From NCBI GenBank assembly GCA_006226375.1, contig SBHC01000086.1:1-64000 (forward strand): DNA of 64,000 nucleotides, in the 5' to 3' direction. Below are positions 49,325-56,979 of this stretch, in pieces (positions within the stretch are counted from its first letter, which is position 1; each line of letters starts with the position of its first letter). Made by a program: the position numbers and the translations under genes. The DNA is from Deltaproteobacteria bacterium (GTDB taxonomy: Bacteria; Myxococcota_C; UBA6777). Below the pieces are notes generated by a model. That model did no database searches and was not told the DNA's origin. It was given only the letters and a program-made list of their open reading frames with translations.

Positions 49325-51319
49325 ATGGAAGATCTCGAACGACTGAAGCGTCGCCTCGAACGTGCCAAGTCTGCCCGAAAGTCGGCGGAATCGATCGCCG
49401 AACAGAAAACGCGCCAGCTGTACCAGGCGAACCAAAATCTAACCCAGCTTGCCGACGACCTGGAGCATGGAAAGGCTGCGCTCCAAGAGACATTGGGGTA
49501 TCTGACCGCGATCCTCGACAACATGGCGGATGGTCTCTTGGTGTTGGATCCCAATGGCCGAATCAAGATGGTCAACACAGCGTTGCTGCAGATGCTGGGT
49601 CGAGAAGGTGAGGACCTTGTGAACCGGATGAGCGCAGAGGTCTTGGAGAGTGACCTGTTGGAGAGCGCTCGTCGTGTTACGTCGTCAGAGTACAACGTAC
49701 AGGTGGAGCTTCCCTTGGCCGACGATCGTGTGGGGATGGCGGCTGTGAGCCCGATTCTTTCGGAAGGATCAGGTGAAGCCAATGTGGATCTGGGGTTCGT
49801 CATTCTTGTTCGTGACATCACTGTGGCGAAGGAGATCGACCGGATGAAAACGGACTTCATCTCCAACGTATCCCACGAACTTCGCACGCCGCTCACTTCC
49901 ATCCTGGGCTTTACCAAGATCATCCGGCGCAAGTTTGACAAGGCGTTAGCGCCCAACATCAACACCGACGACAACCCCAAAGCTGCGAAGGCTGTGAAAC
50001 AGGTCCGAGGGAACATCGACATTATCATTGAGGAAGGTGAACGACTGACCAACCTGATCAATGATGTCCTGGATGTAGCAAAGATGGAGGCCGGGCAGCT
50101 CAACTGGAACATGGAGTCTCTCCAGATCGTTGACCTGATTGACCGCGTCGCTGCGTCAACAAGCAGCTTGTTTATGGAGAGGGATGTCGAGTTTCGCACA
50201 GAGGTTGAGTCCAATCTCCCGGCGCTGACGGGAGACAAAGACCGCCTGATCCAGGTGTTGATTAATCTGATCTCCAACGCCGCCAAGTTCACGGAGAAAG
50301 GCACTGTTACCTGCCGTGTACGTCGGGATGGAGGACAGGTGGTTGTCAGCGTGACAGATACAGGTATGGGGATCGCAACCGATGAACTCGACAAGGTGTT
50401 TGAAAAGTTTAAGCAAGCCGGCGACACCCTAACAGACAAGCCAAAAGGGACAGGCTTGGGGCTTCCCATCAGCAAGCAAATCGTGGAGCACCATGGCGGC
50501 GTGATCTGGGCCGAGAGCCGGTTGGGTGAAGGAAGCACCTTTTCGTTTCGGCTGCCACTGGACGTTGAGAAGCCCGCCTCTCCGATGACGACCTCGATCG
50601 AACTCCAGAAACTGCTCCATCAGTTTCGAGGTCAGGAGAACGAAGGAGAGGCCAAGCTGGATGCGTTGGGAAAGACGGTTCTGGTTGTCGACGATGAACC
50701 CAACATCCGGGAGTATTTGCGGCAGGAGTTGGAGACTGCTGGCTATCACGTCGAAGAGGCAGAGAATGGTCTGAACGCCATTGAAAAGGCCAAAGAACAT
50801 CGGCCGCATCTGATTATTTTGGATGTGATGATGCCGACCATGAATGGCTTTGATGCAGCGGCGGTGCTTAAGAATGATCCTTCCACCATGGACATTCCGA
50901 TTATGATTCACTCCATCGTGGAAGATCGGGAGAGGGGCTATCTGATTGGCATTGATCGATACCTGACCAAGCCCATCGAAACGAGCGTGCTCTTGCAGGA
51001 GGTGAACAATCTCCTTGTGCAGGAAGGTGTGGGCAAGACAATCCTGGTGGTCGACGAAGATCAACAAGCTACACAGAAGCTCACTCAATTGTTGGAGGGA
51101 GCAGGGGACAACAAGGTTGAAGTTGCTCGTCGAGACACTTGCCTGGAAAAGGCTTTGTCATTGCGACCCGACATGATTATTGTGGATGTCTCTGTCCCTG
51201 ACAGTCAGGAGTTGCTGCAAAGTTTGCGTTCTGAAAAGGCGCTTGCTCACACTGCGTTTCTTTTGCTCGCCGCGAACCAGGATACGCCGATCTCCCTGGA
51301 GTCCACTTCTTCAGGTTAA
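49325..51319 (+). CDS. H-NOX-associated hybrid histidine kinase
   Basis: 664 residues from ATG 49325 (MEDLERLKRRLERAKSARKSAE). A long coiled coil (1-60) leads into a PAS domain (about 60-165), HisKA with FISNVSHELRTPLTSILGFTK, HATPase_c (NLISNAAKF, VTDTGMGI, GTGLGLPIS) and a receiver (VLVVDDEPNIREYL, LIILDVMMP, LTKPIE). A second receiver-like part follows (ILVVDEDQQATQKL, MIIVDVSVP) but ends before the conserved Lys, so it is incomplete. No membrane segment; soluble, as expected for a partner of cytoplasmic H-NOX. H-NOX should control its activity when NO is bound. Confidence 0.93.
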   Translation: MEDLERLKRRLERAKSARKSAESIAEQKTRQLYQANQNLTQLADDLEHGKAALQETLGYLTAILDNMADGLLVLDPNGRIKMVNTALLQMLGREGEDLVNRMSAEVLESDLLESARRVTSSEYNVQVELPLADDRVGMAAVSPILSEGSGEANVDLGFVILVRDITVAKEIDRMKTDFISNVSHELRTPLTSILGFTKIIRRKFDKALAPNINTDDNPKAAKAVKQVRGNIDIIIEEGERLTNLINDVLDVAKMEAGQLNWNMESLQIVDLIDRVAASTSSLFMERDVEFRTEVESNLPALTGDKDRLIQVLINLISNAAKFTEKGTVTCRVRRDGGQVVVSVTDTGMGIATDELDKVFEKFKQAGDTLTDKPKGTGLGLPISKQIVEHHGGVIWAESRLGEGSTFSFRLPLDVEKPASPMTTSIELQKLLHQFRGQENEGEAKLDALGKTVLVVDDEPNIREYLRQELETAGYHVEEAENGLNAIEKAKEHRPHLIILDVMMPTMNGFDAAAVLKNDPSTMDIPIMIHSIVEDRERGYLIGIDRYLTKPIETSVLLQEVNNLLVQEGVGKTILVVDEDQQATQKLTQLLEGAGDNKVEVARRDTCLEKALSLRPDMIIVDVSVPDSQELLQSLRSEKALAHTAFLLLAANQDTPISLESTSSG

Positions 51320-51338
51320 GAGATAGAGGAGTCCGTGA

Positions 51339-51719
51339 ATGTCGAAGAAGATTCTGATTGTGGACGACGAAGTCCATATCACCCAATTGATCGAACAAAC
51401 CCTGGAAGACCTTGAAGACGAAGGGGTCGAGTTGCTCACTGCAACCAACGGGGAAGAGGCGCTTGCCGTCATCCAGGAGGAGAAGCCCCAGCTTGTCTAC
51501 CTGGATGTGATGATGCCCAAAATGAACGGCTTTGACGTTTGTCACAGAGTGAAGAAAGAGTGGCAGATGGAAGACGTCTACATTGTGATGCTCACTGCCA
51601 AAGGCCAGGAAGTGGATCGTCAAAAAGGGGAGTCGGTGGGAGCTGACATGTACATGACGAAACCGTTCGATCCCGATGCGTTGTTTGAGAACGCAGAGAG
51701 CATTCTTGGCTTGGACTAA
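51339..51719 (+). CDS. Single-domain response regulator
   Basis: 126 residues. A pure receiver: KKILIVDDEVHITQLIEQTL, LVYLDVMMPKMNGFDV, LTAKGQ and TKPFDP, all key residues present. GAGGAG is 8 bases before the ATG; 19 bp follow the H-NOX kinase. Could pass phosphate from that kinase to another protein or act as a decoy. Confidence 0.93.
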   Translation: MSKKILIVDDEVHITQLIEQTLEDLEDEGVELLTATNGEEALAVIQEEKPQLVYLDVMMPKMNGFDVCHRVKKEWQMEDVYIVMLTAKGQEVDRQKGESVGADMYMTKPFDPDALFENAESILGLD

Positions 51720-51777
51720 GCGGCTTCCGTAACTTGGAACGTCGTTGGGTTCTGTGTTTCTACACGATGAGCATACT

Positions 51778-53970
51778 ATGGCCCGCATTCGTCTGAAAAA
51801 ACTGTTCCGTCCACGCTCCCCGCTCACTCTGTTGTTGGAAGAGCTGAGTTCTACCTTCGAGTCGCCTTTTCAGCTTCTTGACCATGAAGGCAAGCATTTG
51901 CTTGGAGAACCCGATCTCGCGTTTGAGAAAGAGTTTCCTCTGGAGTTGGACGGAGAACACGTTGGGCTGCTGCGGGGAGACGGTCGTTCGGGTGCCTTGT
52001 TCTCTGCTCTTCATCACTGGATCACGGAAGAGAACAGCAAGAAGAAGATGGCCGATGAGGTGCTCAACGCCTACAGAGAAATCACCTTGCTCTACCATCT
52101 TTCGGAAAAGCTCTCGACGTCCTTAAAGATCCACAAGGTTGTTGCTGTGGCCTTGGAAGAGGTGGGGCGGCTGATTCGAGGGACATGTGGGGCGGCTGTG
52201 CTGTTTGATGCCTCCCGCGTTGCTGTGGCGAAGTCCTCGTTTGGTTGGGAGGGAAACGAGGAGTCGTACGAGACACTCAGCGAACAGGTTCTTGGTATCG
52301 TGGAGTCCTCCGAAAAAGCAGAGGTGGTGAATCTGTTGCAGGAAGACCATCGCTTTGAAGCGACGGCTCTTCCCGTCCAGTCGCTGGTGTGGGCTCCGCT
52401 CAAGAGCAAACATCGGATCTTCGGGGTTCTGTGGATGGGGCACTCCGATGCAGGACATGAATACTCTGCGGCTGACTTGAATCTCTTAAATACCATCGCA
52501 TCTCAGGTCTCTCCGGCGATTGAAAATGCCGAATTCTACGAAAATATGGAGCAGCTTGTTCAGGCTCGAACCAACGAACTTTCCCAGGCCAAAGAGGCTG
52601 CTGAGATGGCCAACCTGGCGAAAAGCCAGTTTCTCGCCAACATGAGCCATGAGCTGCGAACACCCCTCAATGGATTGCTCGGGTACGCCCAGATTCTTCA
52701 GCGAGACAAGGACGTCACTTCCAAGCAGCAAGAAGGTCTTGCTGTGATTCAAAAGAGCGGCGAGCATCTGCTGACTTTAATTAATGATATCTTGGATCTG
52801 TCCAAGATTGAGGCAGGGAAGGAAGAGTTGCACGAGGGTGAGTTCAGCCTGCCTGAGGTTCTTCACAACCTGGAAGAGTTGTTTCGGTTAAGGGCAGAGA
52901 AAAAGTCCATCGACTTTGTGTACCGCAAAGAATCGGCCTTGCCCCAGTGGGTTCATGGAGACGCAAGGAAGCTTCGTCAGGTGCTCATCAATTTGTTGGG
53001 CAACGCCATTAAGTTTACAGACTCTGGAGAAGTCTGTCTGTCTGTGAAAGCAGTGGACAATACGATCTTGTTTAAGGTGTCGGACACAGGCGTTGGGATT
53101 CCAGGCCAGCATCTGGAAGAGATCTTTCAAGCGTTTCGCCAACTGAACCATGAAAACCAAACGACAGAGGGGACAGGCCTGGGTTTGGCGATCAGCTCTC
53201 GCCTGGTCCGTATGATGGGTGGACACATCGAGGTGGAGAGTGAGCTGGGACGTGGCAGCACCTTCTCGTTTTCAGTTCAGCTTCCTGCTGTCTCGGGTGG
53301 TGGCACCGCTCGGATTCCTTCCAACCAGTCGATTGTGGGTTACAAAGGGGAAACATTGACTGCGTTGATTGTGGAGGACAAGGCTCCCAATCGGGCTGTC
53401 TTGGTCGATCTTCTTGAGCCTCTTGGTTTTAAGGTCTTGGAGGCTCACAACGGAAAAGAAGGTGTGGAGAGCGCCCTTCATCACAAGCCTGCTTTGATTC
53501 TCATGGATCTGGTGATGCCTGTGATGAGCGGGTTGGAGGCGATCAAGGCGTTACGGGCTTCTCCCCAAGGCGATGACTTTGTGATCGTTGCCCTCTCTGC
53601 CAGCGTGTTTGAAAACGATCAGGAGAAAAGCTTGGAGGCTGGAAGCAACGCGTTCTTACCCAAGCCCATTCGCGCTGACGAGCTGTTGGAATGTCTCCGC
53701 CAGCATCTCGATCTGGATTGGCTCTACGAAAAGAGAGAGGGACCCTCTTCTACAGAGTCAGGCGAACACCCTTGGGCCGTTCCACCTCAGGAGCAACTTG
53801 TGGATCTGTACCACTATGCAAAGCAAGGGAATATCGGAGAGATCCGTCGTCAAATCAAGAGCATTGCCGCTTCCGATGAGAGGTTCAAAGCTTTCGTAAA
53901 GCCTCTGCAGTTGATGGCAAAATCATTTCAAATGAAAGCGATCTGTGCCTACCTGGATGATTATGTATAG
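51778..53970 (+). CDS. GAF hybrid histidine kinase with one receiver
   Basis: 730 residues from ATG 51778 (MARIRLKKLFRPRSPL), chosen because the longer frame starts with a TTG and lacks conservation. Order: N-terminal alpha/beta region (1-95), GAF (about 110-265, CGAAVLFDASRVAVAKS...IFGVLWMGHSDAGHEYSAADLNLLNTIASQ), HisKA with FLANMSHELRTPLNGLLGYA, HATPase_c (NLLGNAIKF, VSDTGVGIP, GTGLGLAIS), REC (ALIVEDKAPNRAVL, ALILMDLVMPVMSG, LPKPI) and a C-terminal helical tail of the type found in BarA-like kinases. Soluble. Fourth gene of the H-NOX operon. Confidence 0.92.
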   Translation: MARIRLKKLFRPRSPLTLLLEELSSTFESPFQLLDHEGKHLLGEPDLAFEKEFPLELDGEHVGLLRGDGRSGALFSALHHWITEENSKKKMADEVLNAYREITLLYHLSEKLSTSLKIHKVVAVALEEVGRLIRGTCGAAVLFDASRVAVAKSSFGWEGNEESYETLSEQVLGIVESSEKAEVVNLLQEDHRFEATALPVQSLVWAPLKSKHRIFGVLWMGHSDAGHEYSAADLNLLNTIASQVSPAIENAEFYENMEQLVQARTNELSQAKEAAEMANLAKSQFLANMSHELRTPLNGLLGYAQILQRDKDVTSKQQEGLAVIQKSGEHLLTLINDILDLSKIEAGKEELHEGEFSLPEVLHNLEELFRLRAEKKSIDFVYRKESALPQWVHGDARKLRQVLINLLGNAIKFTDSGEVCLSVKAVDNTILFKVSDTGVGIPGQHLEEIFQAFRQLNHENQTTEGTGLGLAISSRLVRMMGGHIEVESELGRGSTFSFSVQLPAVSGGGTARIPSNQSIVGYKGETLTALIVEDKAPNRAVLVDLLEPLGFKVLEAHNGKEGVESALHHKPALILMDLVMPVMSGLEAIKALRASPQGDDFVIVALSASVFENDQEKSLEAGSNAFLPKPIRADELLECLRQHLDLDWLYEKREGPSSTESGEHPWAVPPQEQLVDLYHYAKQGNIGEIRRQIKSIAASDERFKAFVKPLQLMAKSFQMKAICAYLDDYV

Positions 53971-54270
53971 GCAAACCCCAAAACGTTACTTTGTTGGAGG
54001 GACGAGGCGTTTTTTAAAGCTTTAGAATGCCTATGAATTTCTTTGTTTTCAGATGTTTGAGTTTCTTTTGCTTGTGGGGGTTGAAAAAAGAGAAAAAAAA
54101 TGGGATGAAAATGAATATCGTCTGAAAGCGTTCGTCAGAAACTATAACTCAAATGGTTCTGAAATCTGCTCGCCCTGCATTTTTTTGATAGTGGCTGCAC
54201 TAGGGCATTGTGTTTCTATTTTCTTTCCGTAACACACAACCACTATCACAACAGCTTTATGGAGAATCCC
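53971..54270. other. Leader of the Cys-rich protein gene
   Basis: 300 bp with A-runs and T-runs (AAAAAAGAGAAAAAAAA near 54084-54100), no gene. Weak inverted repeat AAAACG/CGTTTT near 53991-54016 could end the H-NOX operon. No sure promoter, although such AT-rich runs would suit strong expression. Confidence 0.35.
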
Positions 54271-54963
54271 ATGAAAAAGCTTCTTCTCTCTGTGATTGCC
54301 TTCGCATTCTTCGCTGCTCCCACTGCACAAGCAGCTCCCCTTTCCAAGTCCCTCTTGGCTCGATTGGCCATGACTGGTAAATGCTGGAAAGTATGTACCA
54401 AGCGCGGCGTTAAGTGCACCAAGCGCGTCAAAGTTTGCACCAAAATTGGTGTGGCTAAGTACTGCAAGCGTTGGGCTCGTTACTGCAAAGCTACCGCTCC
54501 CTACTGTGTGAAGGAAAACGCTTACGGCGCTTGCATCCAGTACGGTGCCAAGTGTGTAAGCTGGGGACGTCGTTGTGTTGCCGTTGGCAAAAAAGGTTAC
54601 TGCAAGGCTTGGGGCTCCAAGTGTGTTGCTTCCAAGTTCTACTGCGCTAAGTGGGGCAAGCGTTGTTGCTGGCGTTACTGTACGAAGCCCGGCTCCAAGT
54701 GTGTGAAAACTGGCAAGCGTTGCCTCGCTGTTGGCAAGAAACTTTACTGCAAGAAGTGGGGCAAATACTGCAAAGCTACCCGTCCCTACTGTGTAAAGAA
54801 GAACTCCTACGGTGCATGCATCAAGTATGTTCCCCGTTGCGTAAGCTACGGCAAGCGTTGTGTCTCCGTCGGCAAAAAAGGTTACTGCAAGAAGTGGGGC
54901 ACCTACTGCGCGAAGAAAGTTTTCCACTGTGGTGGTTACGGCTTCCGCTGCCGCACCCGCTAA
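54271..54963 (+). CDS. Secreted, strongly cationic Cys-rich protein with two internal repeats
   Basis: 230 residues from ATG 54271 (GGAG 7 bases upstream). Signal peptide MKKLLLSVIAFAFFAAPTAQA. The mature part has about 40 Cys and is very rich in Lys, Arg, Gly, Tyr and Trp. Two repeats of about 75-85 residues follow one pattern: YCK.W..YCKAT.PYCVK.N.YGACI.Y, then CVS.G.RCV.VGKKGYCK.WG and F.C..(W/Y)G.RC. Expected to be disulfide-rich outside the cytoplasm; it might bind anionic polymers or act as a toxin, coat protein or antimicrobial, none of which is shown. A terminator follows. Confidence 0.82.
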   Translation: MKKLLLSVIAFAFFAAPTAQAAPLSKSLLARLAMTGKCWKVCTKRGVKCTKRVKVCTKIGVAKYCKRWARYCKATAPYCVKENAYGACIQYGAKCVSWGRRCVAVGKKGYCKAWGSKCVASKFYCAKWGKRCCWRYCTKPGSKCVKTGKRCLAVGKKLYCKKWGKYCKATRPYCVKKNSYGACIKYVPRCVSYGKRCVSVGKKGYCKKWGTYCAKKVFHCGGYGFRCRTR

Positions 54964-55016
54964 GACAAGCTTCAGGCATCGCCTGATATTGTCTGTCATC
55001 TTTGGATGACACCCCG

Positions 55017-55047
55017 AAACCCTTTCTGGATACCCAGAAGGGGTTTT
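55017..55047 (+). terminator. Rho-independent terminator
   Basis: 13-bp stem AAACCCTTTCTGG / CCAGAAGGGGTTT (one T-G wobble) with a short loop, followed by T residues. Lies 54 bp after the Cys-rich protein stop; two smaller hairpins (CAGGC/GCCTG and GTCATC/GATGAC) precede it. Confidence 0.8.
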
Positions 55048-55210
55048 GTCGTTTTAGGGTTGTGTCATTCTTTGGGGGACTCAACTTCACTTGCCTTGGG
55101 GGAGAAGAAGGAGCACTTACAACCTTTTTACAGGGTTTTTATAGTGGGCTGACCTTTTGAGTTGGGTTGTTGGATAGGGTAGGGGACAAACAAACCAACG
55201 GAGGTCTATT

Positions 55211-55678
55211 ATGACACGCTGTGCAAAGTTCCTTTTTGTTGCCCTGGGATTGTGTTGTTTCTGTGGGTGGGGAAGCCCTGAAGCCATCGGTAAGTCTCCT
55301 GCCCCAAGTCCTGCAAAGCGAATCAAACCAACCCACAAGCATGTTACGATGATGACGGTGCTTGGCGATCTTAGCAGGGGTGCTTTGGCCAGTCTGCGAC
55401 GAAGGAGGCGGCTGCGCGGACGGAGGCTTTGTCGTCCACAGGTTGCACGTTACAGCATTGTTTCTTGTTGCGGTGGACCTGGTGTGTACTGGGATGGGCG
55501 ACGCTGCCTGTCTTCGTATGGAAAGTGTGGGTGTCTTTGCAAAGGACCGGACTGTTGGAAGCTGTTCAAAACCATCAAGGCCTGCCAGCGGGCTTACTCC
55601 CATTGCAAAGGAAAGACTCGAAAGGTGCCTCCATCCAAACGGCAGACATCCTTTCCGAAGAAAGCTAGCAAAAAATAG
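55211..55678 (+). CDS. Small secreted Cys/Arg-rich protein
   Basis: 155 residues, with GGAGG 6 bases before the ATG. Signal-like N-terminus MTRCAKFLFVALGLCCFCGWG, then a His/Pro/Lys linker, an Arg-rich run LASLRRRRRLRGRRLCRPQ and a Cys cluster CCGGPGVYWDGRRCLSSYGKCGCLCKGPDC. High positive charge and Cys content resemble the neighbour at 54271, so the two may share a role. Function unknown. Confidence 0.65.
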   Translation: MTRCAKFLFVALGLCCFCGWGSPEAIGKSPAPSPAKRIKPTHKHVTMMTVLGDLSRGALASLRRRRRLRGRRLCRPQVARYSIVSCCGGPGVYWDGRRCLSSYGKCGCLCKGPDCWKLFKTIKACQRAYSHCKGKTRKVPPSKRQTSFPKKASKK

Positions 55679-55683
55679 TGAAG

Positions 55684-56775
55684 CTATGGACTCTGTTCCG
55701 TGAGCCACTCGACGAGGCGAGGGTAGGTGTCTTGGGAAGCATGTTGGCTGAACGCGATGCTGGCATGACAATGATCGATGCTGTCGCCGTGCTTTCGTCC
55801 TCCAATGTGTAGCTTCTTGTTCGATGAACCGATCTGTTCATAGACCCATTCGAGAGCCTGGGGAGGAGCTACTTTGTCTCGCACTCCTGTGAGCAAATAC
55901 GTGGGCGTTTTGATGTTGGGTAGAAGCTCTCTGTAGTTGACGGTGCCGTCTTCGGAGTTGAATGTATTCTCTTGGTACATCCGGGCAAACTGACGACAGA
56001 GCGAGACGCTGAAGGATTCAAGAATCACAAAGGTGCTTCGTCGTAGCTCATGGGTGGATAGGTTCGGAGGATAACAGAGCGGACCTCCTATCGGTGCTCG
56101 AAACAAGTAGGGGGCGACCGTTCCAAGAGCATAATGCAGAGGGATGTAAGGGAACAGCTTGATTAAGAATTGACCAAGTCGGGTGCCCAACGTGAAAGTT
56201 AGGCTGGATGTCCAGGTGGCTGGAGATGAGATCGCAACAAGGGATGCGATTCGGGTTTCTTCTGGATTGCAGCCCAAATAGGCGTACATGATCATTCCGC
56301 CCATGGAGTGACCAATCCAGTGGATCTGTTCCACTCCTGCACGCGATGTAATGGCATCCAAAAAAGCTGGAATGTCGTAGCGAACGTGGTCGTCAAAGGA
56401 CCAATCCGGTGTTGGGTTGTGGGGCGTTTGGTGCAGGCGACTGTGGCCTGTCCCACGCAGATCCACGTTCCACACCTCGTAGCCGTGCTGTTTGAGGTGC
56501 TGCACCATGCTGCATCCATCGCCCAGATCCATGTTGAAGTGATTGCCAATCATCCCGTGGCATGTCACGACCACACCTTTGCGTTCGCCCTTTGCAAAGT
56601 GGCGTTCTGCTCCCAAAGACCAACCATCCGGTAGGTGAATAAACTCAACGCAGTCCGGTTGGGTGGGGTAACCGTATTTGGCACGAGCCCACAGATGACT
56701 GAGCGCGCTGAATCCTGCCAAGAGCAAGAGAGTTCCCAGTCCCACGACAAAGATCCAGGTGACCGTCATAAGCAT
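55684..56775 (-). CDS. Membrane-anchored alpha/beta hydrolase
   Basis: 363 residues. AAGGGAG lies 9 bases before ATG 56775. Residues about 3-27 form one membrane segment (VTWIFVVGLGTLLLLAGFSAL). The hydrolase domain has VVVTCHGMIGNHFNMD, DLRGTGHS, the nucleophile elbow WIGHSMGGMIMYAY (Ser), TGVRDKVAPP (acid) and KHGDSIDH (His region). Resembles lipase/acylglycerol-lipase-like proteins. The anchor suggests it acts near the inner membrane on lipids, but the substrate is unknown. Confidence 0.85.
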   Translation of the reverse strand: MLMTVTWIFVVGLGTLLLLAGFSALSHLWARAKYGYPTQPDCVEFIHLPDGWSLGAERHFAKGERKGVVVTCHGMIGNHFNMDLGDGCSMVQHLKQHGYEVWNVDLRGTGHSRLHQTPHNPTPDWSFDDHVRYDIPAFLDAITSRAGVEQIHWIGHSMGGMIMYAYLGCNPEETRIASLVAISSPATWTSSLTFTLGTRLGQFLIKLFPYIPLHYALGTVAPYLFRAPIGGPLCYPPNLSTHELRRSTFVILESFSVSLCRQFARMYQENTFNSEDGTVNYRELLPNIKTPTYLLTGVRDKVAPPQALEWVYEQIGSSNKKLHIGGRKHGDSIDHCHASIAFSQHASQDTYPRLVEWLTEQSP

Positions 56776-56979
56776 TCTTTGTTCTCCCTTCTAGGTCTCC
56801 AAACTACCAAGACACCCTACCTGGGTCAACGCGATCCTCTATGTCTTTGAATTGAGATAAATATTGTATGACTTCCCTTTTTGGGAAATGTCTCAAAAAA
56901 AGACTTGCCAAGATTTGTTTGAGTTTGCTACCGTTGTAAGTCGCGGAAGTTATTGACATCTAGAATAGGAGGCAGACGC

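Noticed and set aside
49270-50538. 422-codon open frame antisense to the H-NOX kinase
   Set aside because: Composition (Ser/Arg-rich) and position mirror the kinase gene, which has all its motifs; no ribosome site.
54142-54999. 285-codon antisense frame over the Cys-rich gene
   Set aside because: Arises from the repeat composition of the plus gene, which has a signal peptide, ribosome site and terminator.
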